Below are positions 1 through 7,051 of a stretch of 64,000 nucleotides of DNA, one piece after another. Both the position numbers and the translations under genes were made by a program. The DNA is from Xylanibacter muris (GTDB taxonomy: Bacteria; Bacteroidota; Bacteroidia; Bacteroidales; Bacteroidaceae). The DNA lies in NCBI RefSeq assembly GCF_013166605.1, contig NZ_JABKKF010000002.1, forward strand, positions 372,001 to 436,000, given 5' to 3'. How positions within the stretch are numbered: position 1 is the first letter of the stretch; every line of letters starts with the position of its first letter. The notes under the pieces are model-generated. The model searched no databases and was not told the DNA's origin. It worked only from the letters and a program-made list of their open reading frames with translations.

Positions 1-133
1 GTAGGAGATTTATTGTCGGAATCTCAAAGTTCTCATATATGGCATCAATTCCTTCGTCTGCAAATTTCTGATTGAAATAGCTTATTGAGAAAGAATGTCC
101 CAGCGGATAGCCAATCAAGCCGTATTTGTCCAT
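1..133 (-). CDS. aroE: Shikimate dehydrogenase, N-terminal part (cut by window edge)
   Basis: Only the first ~44 codons are present. The start codon is at 131-133 on the minus strand and the gene leaves the window at base 1. The translation begins MDKYGLIGYPLGHSFS, followed by a YFNQKF segment. This is the N-terminal substrate-binding signature of AroE (the G-x-P-x-x-H-S-x-S loop that binds shikimate). The enzyme reduces 3-dehydroshikimate with NADPH in aromatic amino-acid synthesis. It lies 33 bp downstream of menG on the same strand, so it probably belongs to the phoH-purC-menG-aroE transcript. Start and family are clear; completeness cannot be judged. Confidence 0.9.
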   Translation of the reverse strand, partial: MDKYGLIGYPLGHSFSISYFNQKFADEGIDAIYENFEIPTINLL

Positions 134-166
134 AGTTTGTTATGTATTAAGTGTCTTGTATTACTT

Positions 167-907
167 TTATTTACCCTTTTCCGCCCAGTACATCGTGCAA
201 ATTCCCAATGTGAGTCTTTTGAACGATGTATTCACAAATCCGGCTTTTTTTAGTATGCCCATCATTGTCTCACCTTGCGGAAAGGCTTCAATTGTGGCTG
301 AAAGGTAGGTGTATGCGCTGTTATCCTTCGATATAAGCTTTCCTATGAAAGGAAGGACTATTCTTGAATATATCCTGAACAGTTGTCTCATAGGAAATCT
401 TACCGGTTCCGTAAGTTCAAGCACACAAAGATGACCGCCTGGTTTGAGTATGCGGCACATCTCTTTCAGTCCTTTGTCAAGGTCTGGAAAGTTCCGTATT
501 CCGAATGTTGCCGTCACTGCATCGAATGTTTCTTCCGGGAAGCTGAGGTTCATGCAGTCTTCACGTACAAATTTTATTCTGTCGTCAAGTTTTTCCCTTG
601 TTGCTTTTTCTGCTCCGAACCGCATCATTCCTTCCGATATGTCCGAGCCTGTCACCTTTGCGCAGGGCAGGCTCTTTGCCGCCATTATGGCGAAGTCTCC
701 GGTACCGGTCGCCACATCAAGAATGCTTTTCGGATCTGCCGTCGCAAGTTTTTTTATCGCCTTTCGTCTCCATCCTTTGTCGATGTTCCATGACAGCCAA
801 TGGTTCAGCTTGTCGTAAGATGGCGCGATGTTGTCAAACATCTTTTCCACTTGTCGTCCCTTGCCTTCATGATGGTTGTAAGGCTTTATTTTTTCCTGCT
901 CGTACAT
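167..907 (-). CDS. menG: Demethylmenaquinone/ubiquinone C-methyltransferase
   Basis: 246-aa SAM-dependent methyltransferase of the UbiE/MenG family. The SAM-binding motif I ([10 protein letters not shown]) lies at about residues 64-73, and the family segments [16 protein letters not shown] near residue 24 and FGIRNF near residue 137 are present. It methylates demethylmenaquinone in the last step of menaquinone synthesis. Menaquinone rather than ubiquinone is expected in Bacteroidales, so menG is the better name. It lies between purC (63 bp upstream) and aroE on the minus strand. Full length for the family. Confidence 0.95.
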   Translation of the reverse strand: MYEQEKIKPYNHHEGKGRQVEKMFDNIAPSYDKLNHWLSWNIDKGWRRKAIKKLATADPKSILDVATGTGDFAIMAAKSLPCAKVTGSDISEGMMRFGAEKATREKLDDRIKFVREDCMNLSFPEETFDAVTATFGIRNFPDLDKGLKEMCRILKPGGHLCVLELTEPVRFPMRQLFRIYSRIVLPFIGKLISKDNSAYTYLSATIEAFPQGETMMGILKKAGFVNTSFKRLTLGICTMYWAEKGK

Positions 908-970
908 TCTTTCTCTAATAATCCCGGAATGCTACGGTAAGAGCATCCCGAGATATTCTATATCCATTAT

Positions 971-1921
971 TTATGCTCTTGTGCTGAGATATGTCTCGAC
1001 ATTCTTCTCTATGCGTCCGGCAATGTCGCTGTTTTCGCCTGCCTTGTCGAACTTCTCTCCGGTGATGTGCTCATACAGTTCTATATAGCGTTCGCTGACG
1101 CTTTCTGCATATTCATCGGTTATTTCCGGCATTGTCTGTCCGGGCTCGTTCATAAATTCATGCTCAATGAGCCATTGGCGTACAAACTCTTTTGAAAGCT
1201 GGCGCTGTGGTTCGCCCTTCTCCAGTTTCTCTTCATATCCTTCTGCGTAGAAATAGCGGCTTGAGTCTGGGGTATGTATCTCGTCTATGAGGAAAATCTT
1301 ACCGTCCCTCTTTCCAAATTCATATTTTGTGTCGACAAGTATAAGTCCTTGTCTTGCGGCTATTTCCTGTCCTCTGTTAAATAGTTTTCTTGTGTAGTCC
1401 TCCATTATGGCATAATCTTCGGCAGAAACGATGCCTTGATTTATTATTTCTTCACGCGATATATTCATGTCGTGTCCTTCGTCTGCCTTTGTTGTAGGAG
1501 TTATTATCGGTTCGGGAAAACGCTCGTTTTCCTTCATGCCTTCAGGAAGTTTTACACCGCAAATCTCGCGGCATCCGTTTTTGTATTCTCTCCATGCCGA
1601 GCCGGTGAGTATGGAGCGTATAATCATCTCTACCCGGAATCCCTCGCATTTAAGGCCTACTGTCACCATCGGGTCCGGAGTGGCAAGCTTCCAGTTCGGG
1701 CAGATGTCTGCCGTCGCATCCAGGAACTTCGCTGCAATCTGGTTCAGCACCTGTCCCTTAAACGGAATACCTTTCGGCAGAATAACGTCGAAAGCTGAGA
1801 TTCTGTCGGTTGCTACCATGACCATCAGGTCGTCATTGATGTTGTAAACGTCGCGTACCTTACCGTGATAGACATCTTTCTGTCCTGTAAAGTTGAAATC
1901 TGTTCTTGTTAATGCTTTCAT
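971..1921 (-). CDS. purC: Phosphoribosylaminoimidazole-succinocarboxamide synthase
   Basis: 316-aa SAICAR synthetase. It joins CAIR and aspartate using ATP in de novo purine synthesis. The N-terminal GKVRDVY nucleotide-binding motif is at about residues 20-26, followed by ATDRISAFD. The segments LTGSAWREY and LVDTKYEFG and the acidic [11 protein letters not shown] active-site motif are all present. The length fits the longer Bacteroidetes/eukaryote-like form rather than the ~240-aa E. coli form. It is 46 bp downstream of phoH, apparently in the same operon. A short imperfect hairpin (bases 926-949) sits in the gap before menG. Confidence 0.97.
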   Translation of the reverse strand: MKALTRTDFNFTGQKDVYHGKVRDVYNINDDLMVMVATDRISAFDVILPKGIPFKGQVLNQIAAKFLDATADICPNWKLATPDPMVTVGLKCEGFRVEMIIRSILTGSAWREYKNGCREICGVKLPEGMKENERFPEPIITPTTKADEGHDMNISREEIINQGIVSAEDYAIMEDYTRKLFNRGQEIAARQGLILVDTKYEFGKRDGKIFLIDEIHTPDSSRYFYAEGYEEKLEKGEPQRQLSKEFVRQWLIEHEFMNEPGQTMPEITDEYAESVSERYIELYEHITGEKFDKAGENSDIAGRIEKNVETYLSTRA

Positions 1922-1967
1922 TGTTATATATGTTTTATTTGGATTTTTGTATTACCGATGTGTCATT

Positions 1968-2939
1968 TTATTTGTCAGACATATTGGCGTCTGTCTCCTC
2001 TTTCAGTTTATCGTGCTTTTGATATGCTTTTACAATGCGTGTCACAAGTTTGTGGCGTACGATATCCTTTTGGTCAAGTTCGACAATGCCTATGCCCTCA
2101 ATGCCTTGTAGCACTTCCAGTGCGTCTTTGAGTCCACTTTTCTGTTTTGGAGGAAGGTCTATCTGTGTCATGTCACCGGTTATAATCATCTTTGAGTTCC
2201 ATCCCATTCTTGTAAGGAACATTCTGAGTTGCGCAGGTGTGGTGTTTTGTGCTTCGTCGAGAATGATAGCCGCATCGCTGAGGGTGCGTCCGCGCATGAA
2301 TGCAAGGGGAGCAATCTGTATAATCTTTTTTTCCGTCATTTCCTGCAGTTTTACTGCCGGAATCATATCTTCGAGAGAATCGTACAGAGGCTGTAAATAC
2401 GGGTCGATTTTTTCTTTCATGTCACCGGGAAGAAACCCGAGTTTCTCTCCTGCTTCCACAGCCGGTCTGCTCAGTATGATTTTCTTTATCTGTTTTTCTT
2501 TCAACGCCTTGACAGCCAGCGCAATCGCAAGGTATGTCTTTCCCGTTCCGGCCGGCCCTACGGCGAAAACCATGTCGTAGCTGTTGAAGGCGTTTATAAA
2601 ATCCTGTTGTTTCTCGCTTTTAGCCTTTACCGGGCGTCCGTTCACATTGTAGACCAGAACGCCTTCCGGTATGTCTTCAACACCCTTGTGCCCTTTTACA
2701 ATGTTGAGAATATCCTCGGCATTTAAGGAGTTGAACTTCAATACATGCCGGCGCATCGTTTCTATATTATCCTCAAAGGCGCACATCTGTTCCTCATTGC
2801 CTAAAACCCTTATGACATTGTCGCGGGCAACGATGCGTAATTTAGGATAAAGAGACTTTATCATCTGAAGGTGTGCGTTACCTGCCCCATAAAGCATTAC
2901 AGGAGCAATGTCTTCCAATACAATATGTTTCTCTATCAA
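1968..2939 (-). CDS. phoH: PhoH-like ATPase
   Basis: P-loop NTPase of the PhoH family, ~323 aa from the preferred start. Walker A (GPAGTGKT) is near residue 128 and Walker B (IILDEAQN) near residue 225. The reading frame stays open to a TTG at 2975, but that codon overlaps the -7 promoter box TAATTTTGC at 2972-2980 (minus strand). Translation must therefore begin downstream. The TTG at 2937-2939 gives an N-terminus reading (M)IEKHIVLEDI, as I recall for Bacteroides PhoH proteins. PhoH proteins are ATPases/helicases linked to phosphate starvation or RNA metabolism; the physiological role is not settled. First gene of the phoH-purC-menG-aroE run. Confidence 0.9.
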   Translation of the reverse strand: MIEKHIVLEDIAPVMLYGAGNAHLQMIKSLYPKLRIVARDNVIRVLGNEEQMCAFEDNIETMRRHVLKFNSLNAEDILNIVKGHKGVEDIPEGVLVYNVNGRPVKAKSEKQQDFINAFNSYDMVFAVGPAGTGKTYLAIALAVKALKEKQIKKIILSRPAVEAGEKLGFLPGDMKEKIDPYLQPLYDSLEDMIPAVKLQEMTEKKIIQIAPLAFMRGRTLSDAAIILDEAQNTTPAQLRMFLTRMGWNSKMIITGDMTQIDLPPKQKSGLKDALEVLQGIEGIGIVELDQKDIVRHKLVTRIVKAYQKHDKLKEETDANMSDK

Positions 2940-2971
2940 TTCAGCTAAATTGTTATATTTGTAATCAAGAT

Positions 2972-2980
2972 GCAAAATTA
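2972..2980 (-). promoter_or_regulatory. Bacteroidetes -7 promoter box for phoH
   Basis: On the minus strand this reads TAATTTTGC, matching the Bacteroidetes sigma-factor -7 consensus TAnnTTTG. Transcription would start near 2965. It excludes the TTG at 2975 as the phoH start. Confidence 0.65.
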
Positions 2981-3244
2981 CAGAAAACTTTTCAATAATA
3001 GATTAAAAAAAGGCGTCTTTTTTATTATGCTTGTCCGTTGCTCGGAAAATATTCGTAAGTTTGCATTTTGAAATGATATACAATGGCCGGATACAGCCGT
3101 TGCGGCATGATGTTCCGTGAAAGGTGTTCTTGTCGGTTGGGTGCCGGAGTTGCTGTATAAAGTCTTGTTTTTGTTTCTTATGCATGACAGGATAATTCAA
3201 AAACGGAGTTTAAAATATAACAAACTAAAATTTTAAGATAATAC

Positions 3245-3769
3245 ATGACAGATTTCAAGGATTTGGCGCTTTTGCGTCGCAGTCATCGTAAGTACGCATC
3301 CGAAGAAGTGGATGCGGAAGATTTGAAACTTATTCTCAGGGCCGCCTTATTGTCACCTACATCCAAGGCGCAGCGTGCCTGGCAGTTTATAGTTGTAGAT
3401 GACAAGACGGATATAGAGAAACTCTCGGATGCAAAGGATGCCGGGTCGCACTTTCTTAAAGACGCCCCTCTTGCCATTGTGGTTCTGGGCAATGCGGCAT
3501 TGAACGACTGCTGGATTGAAGACGGTGCCATTGCCGCGGTGTCGATGCAGTATCAGGCGGAAGAGTTGGGGTATGGCACCTGCTGGATACAGATTCGCGG
3601 ACGCGTGCTTGGCGAGACATCGTCGGAAGACGTCGTGCGTGGTATTCTTGGCATACCTGACGACATGAATGTATTGTGTGTGTTGGCATTGGGCCGTAAG
3701 GGCGGGGCGCGCAAGCCTCAGGATGAGGATAATCTGAAATGGGAGAATGTGCATATAAATAAATGGTAG
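3245..3769 (+). CDS. Nitroreductase-family FMN oxidoreductase
   Basis: 174-aa protein of the small nitroreductase family. The N-terminal RRSHRKYASEEV motif contacts the FMN phosphate. It is followed by SPTSKAQRAWQFIVV (residues ~38-52), and later GYGTCWIQIR and the C-terminal LALGRKGGARKP. These proteins use NAD(P)H to reduce nitro compounds, quinones or flavins; the substrate cannot be told from sequence. It is divergent from phoH and the first gene of a plus-strand run; the next gene starts 4 bp after its stop. Confidence 0.85.
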   Translation: MTDFKDLALLRRSHRKYASEEVDAEDLKLILRAALLSPTSKAQRAWQFIVVDDKTDIEKLSDAKDAGSHFLKDAPLAIVVLGNAALNDCWIEDGAIAAVSMQYQAEELGYGTCWIQIRGRVLGETSSEDVVRGILGIPDDMNVLCVLALGRKGGARKPQDEDNLKWENVHINKW

Positions 3770-3773
3770 GCTT

Positions 3774-4553
3774 ATGAAAATTGTATTGATAGGTGCCGGA
3801 AAACTTGCCATGAATGTGGGCCGGGCTTTGCTTGGGGCCGGACATGATATAGTTCAGGTTTACAGCCGCACAATGGAATCGGCCCTACGGGTGGCGGCCG
3901 TTGCCGGCGGAGCTCCCACTACCGATATATCTTCTTTAAGCACGAATGCGGATGTGTACATCGTTGCCCTGAAAGATTCTGTACTTGCGGATATCATTCC
4001 TTTGGCGTGTCGTGGGCGTGAACGGAAGATCTTCCTGCATACGGCGGGAAGTGTCCCTATGGACATATTCAAAGGCATGGCACTTCATTATGGCGTGTTT
4101 TATCCCATGCAGACATTTTCTCTTGAGCGTGAGGCTGATTTCAGCCGCATACCGTTCTTTATAGAGGGCAACGATGAGCTGACACGCAATGCGGCGACCG
4201 AACTGGCGTCATCTTTGTCAGAGAAGGTTGTGATGCTTTCTTCCGAACAGCGCAAGCATCTGCATCTTGCGGCTGTATTCGCTTCAAATTTTGTAAACCA
4301 CTGCTATACAATAGCTTCGGATATTCTTGCAAGACAGGGGGTGCCTTTCGATGTGATGCTTTCACTTATCGACGAGACAGCGGGGAAAGTACACGACATG
4401 TCTCCTGCCGATGCCCAGACAGGCCCTGCTGTGAGGTATGACGAGAATGTGATGCGCAGTCATGGTCTGATGCTTCGTGACAATCCGCTTTTTAAGGATA
4501 TCTACGACAGGATGAGCCTGAGCATACACAAGAGAAGTATAAAGAAGAAATAA
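3774..4553 (+). CDS. Rossmann-like/DUF2520 oxidoreductase
   Basis: 259 aa. The N-terminus (IVLIGAGKLAMNVGRALL) is a GxGxxG-type dinucleotide-binding fold resembling ProC/NADP-binding F420 oxidoreductases. The C-terminal half (from about HYGVFYPMQTFS, residue ~105) matches the DUF2520 helical domain, with the HLAAVFASNFVNH helix. The biochemical function of this family is not established. It is tightly packed after the nitroreductase (4-bp gap) and 19 bp before the KdsC-like phosphatase. The DUF2520-HAD-Maf order recurs in Bacteroidales as far as I recall. Confidence 0.85.
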   Translation: MKIVLIGAGKLAMNVGRALLGAGHDIVQVYSRTMESALRVAAVAGGAPTTDISSLSTNADVYIVALKDSVLADIIPLACRGRERKIFLHTAGSVPMDIFKGMALHYGVFYPMQTFSLEREADFSRIPFFIEGNDELTRNAATELASSLSEKVVMLSSEQRKHLHLAAVFASNFVNHCYTIASDILARQGVPFDVMLSLIDETAGKVHDMSPADAQTGPAVRYDENVMRSHGLMLRDNPLFKDIYDRMSLSIHKRSIKKK

Positions 4554-4572
4554 TGTTTTTTGAATTTCATAT

Positions 4573-5091
4573 ATGATAAATTACAATCTGGCAAAAATAC
4601 GTGCGATTGTTTTTGATGTGGACGGTGTGCTGAGCAGACAGACCATAAGCCTGCATCCCGATGGGGAACCCATGCGCACGGTGAACATAAAGGACGGGTA
4701 TGCAATACAGCTTGCCATGAAGATGGGGCTCCATATCGCCATCCTCACTGGCGGAACAACACGCAGCGTGCGTTTAAGATATGAGAATCTTGGAGTGAAG
4801 GATGTGTTTATGGGATGTGCAGTGAAGATTGTCAAGTATAATGAGTTTATTGCGGCTAACGGGTATTCCGGAGACGAGGTGATGTACATGGGTGACGACA
4901 TTCCCGATTATGAAGTGATGCGTGCGTGCGGATGCCCGGTATGTCCGGCCGATGCATGTTCAGATATAAAGGATGCGAGCATATATGTGAGCCATCTGAA
5001 TGGCGGTGACGGGTGCGCTCGTGATGTCATAGAACAGGTGTTGCGTGCCCAGGGCAAATGGTTAAGTTCGGAAAAGGCTTTCGGGTGGTGA
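4573..5091 (+). CDS. kdsC: KdsC-like HAD phosphatase
   Basis: 172 aa, a C0-type (capless) HAD phosphatase. Motif I is FDVDGVL (residues ~14-20), then [11 protein letters not shown], motif II TGG near residue 60, and motif III GDDIPD near residue 109. Together these fit 3-deoxy-D-manno-octulosonate-8-phosphate phosphatase, which makes Kdo for lipopolysaccharide. A related sugar-phosphate specificity is possible. No kdsA, kdsB or kdsD is nearby, so the name rests on the motifs and capless size. Confidence 0.8.
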   Translation: MINYNLAKIRAIVFDVDGVLSRQTISLHPDGEPMRTVNIKDGYAIQLAMKMGLHIAILTGGTTRSVRLRYENLGVKDVFMGCAVKIVKYNEFIAANGYSGDEVMYMGDDIPDYEVMRACGCPVCPADACSDIKDASIYVSHLNGGDGCARDVIEQVLRAQGKWLSSEKAFGW

Positions 5092-5103
5092 TACGTTTTT
5101 CAG

Positions 5104-5135
5104 CCTTATATACATTATTATATATGTATATAAGG
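5104..5135. repeat. Perfect AT-rich inverted repeat between kdsC and maf
   Basis: CCTTATATACAT (5104-5115) is followed, after an 8-base AT-only loop, by its exact reverse complement ATGTATATAAGG (5124-5135). The 12-bp stem starts 12 bp after the kdsC stop and ends 25 bp before maf. No T-tract follows directly, so it is more likely an operator or mRNA-processing hairpin than a terminator. Confidence 0.6.
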
Positions 5136-5160
5136 ATTATATATTATTAATTATAACATC

Positions 5161-5742
5161 ATGCTTGATGATCTAAAAAGCAAGAAGATAATACTTGCGA
5201 GTAATTCTCCGCGTAGGAGAGAACTGTTGGGAGGACTTGGCATTGAATTTGAGGTGCGTGTCCTTCCTGATATTGACGAGGCTTATCCCGACAATCTTCC
5301 AGCATCGGAAGTGGCATTGTACATTGCCCGTGAGAAAGCCGTGGCATATAAAGGAACAATGTCTGCCGGTGAAATCGTTATCACAGCCGACACGGTTGTG
5401 ATACATGGAGACAGGGTATTGGGAAAACCTGTGGATGATGCGGAGGCTGTTGCGATGCTTTCAGAACTTCGCGGCTGCACCCATCAGGTCATAACAGGAG
5501 TGTGTATAACAGGAATTGACAGACAGACGGCTTTTTCCGTAACTACAGATGTGACGTTCCGTGATATATCGGATGAGGAAATTTCATATTATGTGAATAA
5601 CTATCACCCGTTGGATAAGGCCGGGGCTTACGGCATACAGGAATGGATTGGATATATTGGTGTGACAAAGCTTGAAGGGAGTTATTATAATGTGATGGGG
5701 TTGCCTGTTCAGCGTATATATAATGAACTTAAGAGATTTTAA
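5161..5742 (+). CDS. maf: Maf-family nucleoside triphosphate pyrophosphatase
   Basis: 193 aa. The N-terminus ILASNSPRRRELL is the Maf signature. ADTVV (residues ~79-83) is the catalytic acid motif, and the conserved SELRGCTHQVITG and KAGAYGIQEW segments (residues ~100-165) are present. Maf enzymes hydrolyse dTTP/UTP or modified nucleotides to monophosphates, acting in nucleotide-pool sanitation and septum regulation. The QEW reading places it with the dTTP/UTPase YhdE type. Last gene of the nitroreductase-to-maf run; the next 1.3 kb hold no convincing protein gene. Confidence 0.93.
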   Translation: MLDDLKSKKIILASNSPRRRELLGGLGIEFEVRVLPDIDEAYPDNLPASEVALYIAREKAVAYKGTMSAGEIVITADTVVIHGDRVLGKPVDDAEAVAMLSELRGCTHQVITGVCITGIDRQTAFSVTTDVTFRDISDEEISYYVNNYHPLDKAGAYGIQEWIGYIGVTKLEGSYYNVMGLPVQRIYNELKRF

Positions 5743-5743
5743 T

Positions 5744-5899
5744 TTGGACTAAATGGAAATATACAGGTTTAAAATGAGAAAAACGTGTATAAATGGAATT
5801 TAAAACCACTATTCAGGTGTGTAAAATAGGATTAAACAATTGAAAAGTTGGATTAAATGGAGATATTTTGGCTTAAAATGCAAAAATCGCATAAAAAAG
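5744..5899. repeat. Degenerate direct repeats
   Basis: Two ~52-bp blocks, 5744-5796 and 5848-5899, share the skeleton TTGGA(C/T)TAAATGGA, then ATAT, then TTAAAATG and AAAAA(C/T)CG. A weaker third unit (TAGGATTAAAC) lies between them. They immediately precede the promoter of the small-RNA candidate. Their origin is not recognised. Confidence 0.45.
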
Positions 5900-5910
5900 T
5901 ATCGAAAAGT

Positions 5911-6026
5911 TTTGGCGGTTGAAATATATTTCATACCTTTGCATCGGACAACTAGTAATTTTAATCTATATTTATCATTTTCCTTCTAGGAACTTGTCTG
6001 TGAAGATAGGTTCCTATTCTTTTTTA
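5911..6026 (+). ncRNA. Candidate small RNA (promoter-to-terminator unit)
   Basis: TTTG at 5911-5914 and TACCTTTGC at 5934-5942, 19 bases apart, form an excellent Bacteroidetes -33/-7 promoter. Transcription would start near 5948. A 7-bp hairpin TAGGAAC/GTTCCTA (5987-5993 and 6010-6016) with a 16-base loop is followed by TTCTTTTTT at 6017-6025, an intrinsic terminator. The predicted transcript is ~78 nt and contains no ATG-started frame of note. A read-through leader for an unseen gene is less likely, because the nearest plus-strand gene is over 3 kb away. Confidence 0.5.
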
Positions 6027-6170
6027 TATAAAACAGTGTCGTTTTTATATCAGATTGTTTATGGTTTAAGAAAAACAATGGGTCAGTCCGACAATTGGCT
6101 GACACGTAAATCCGCTGTCTCAGAATCATTTGGCTTAACGAAATCTTCCTTTTGTTTTTTCATCCACAAT

Positions 6171-6410
6171 GTAGGGACGTGCCTTTGGCACGTGTCAGGT
6201 GTGGAAACATCCTCCAATAAAATAAAGATATGAATTATCCACATCGCAGACTCTGGATGTTACTCTATATCTTCCTTTCCTCCCCTTTGTTGAGTCGGGG
6301 GCTTCTTCTTCTCCGGATATGAGGCGTCGCTTTGCGATGTATATGGTGTTTATAATGAATAGGGTGTGTGGTTGTTTGCCGCCTGACACGTGCCAAAGGC
6401 ACGTCCCTAC
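6171..6410. mobile_element. REPIN-like element: two inverted REP sequences
   Basis: A 29-base sequence beginning GTAGGGACGTGCC (6171-6199) is repeated exactly in inverted orientation at 6382-6410, 182 bp apart. Each copy starts with the tetranucleotide GTAG followed by a hairpin (ACGTGCC-TTT-GGCACGT). This is the layout recognised by REP-associated tyrosine (RAYT/IS200-like) transposases. The spacer has a further inverted pair, ACATCGCA/TGCGATGT, near 6240 and 6333. No transposase gene lies in the window, so mobility would be in trans. No target duplication is evident. Confidence 0.65.
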
Positions 6411-6557
6411 TGGAGGATGAGCCCCCTCTTTTCCCTCCTCAAAGGAGAAGGAGCCATTTCCCTTTGGGGAGAGAAAGGATAGGCTTCTTCTGGCTCATCA
6501 AGGTAGGCCACGATCTTCATACGGAATGGAAAATATTGAATTTATAAATTATGTGCT

Positions 6558-6762
6558 GTTAATTTATCAAAAAAGCCGCTGTGTTCTTAAAATTTTGAAA
6601 TATATTTACATGCTCAATGGATGTAAAATCCTCTTCCGATGAATGGCATGTTCATGCTCAATGAATGGCATATTCATCGGCCGTGAATGGCATGTTTATC
6701 AAGCGTGAACATGCCATTCATTTTGGCATACTTTTTGTCTGTGTCTAACGTGTTGTATGTCA
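6558..6762 (+). repeat. Hairpin repeat element, copy A
   Basis: A 205-bp block homologous to 40314-40519. It holds three hairpins in order. The first is TTTACAT/ATGTAAA (around 6604-6627). The second has CCGATGAAT/ATTCATCGG arms (around 6637-6681) with a GCTCA apical loop. The third is GAATGGCATGTT/AACATGCCATTC (around 6685-6719). The motif TTTTGGCATACTTTTTG follows. It lies between convergent maf and the thioredoxin-domain gene. No coding frame is shared with copy B. From 6763 to the terminator at 6991 I see only a doubtful 18-codon frame at 6901. Confidence 0.7.
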
Positions 6763-6990
6763 ATTGGTTACGAATTTTGGAAAATCTATAAAAAGCAATA
6801 AAACCATCTGCGTGATTTTTTATTACACATTAAGGCTTTTAATGCGGATTGTCTTAACAAATATTTAGAATAAAGGTTAAGAATAATTGGAGATAAATTC
6901 ATGAATCAACCGGTAAAGCAATGCCGATTAATCCGGATCACCGATTATACAACATGACATATATGAACCCTTAGGTTTGTCGGGTGAGCC

Positions 6991-7035
6991 AAAACAATCC
7001 GCAAGGTAATGAAAAGATATCTTGCGTATTGTTTT
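6991..7035. terminator. Bidirectional hairpin terminator after the thioredoxin-domain gene
   Basis: AAAACAATCCGCAAG (6991-7005) pairs with CTTGCGTATTGTTTT (7021-7035) with one mismatch. A/T tracts at both ends allow function on either strand. It lies just beyond the stop of the minus-strand gene at 7052. Confidence 0.7.
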
Positions 7036-7051
7036 ATATATGGCAGGGCAG

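Noticed and set aside
907..971. Terminator between purC and menG
   Set aside because: The hairpin at 926-949 has a mismatch and no T-tract on the minus strand; read-through is expected.
3003..3200. 65-codon minus-strand frame upstream of phoH
   Set aside because: No recognisable domain or ribosome site, and it lies in the short gap between divergent phoH and nitroreductase genes; likely chance.
5919..6233. 104-codon plus-strand frame
   Set aside because: Its start lies inside the 5911 promoter and it runs through the terminator at 6010 and the first REP unit; not a real gene.
6195..6389. 64-codon minus-strand frame inside the REPIN-like element
   Set aside because: It spans the spacer and parts of both REP units; no coding signature.
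6901..6957. 18-codon frame MNQPVKQCRLIRITDYTT with GGAG upstream
   Set aside because: Too short and no promoter; could be chance.
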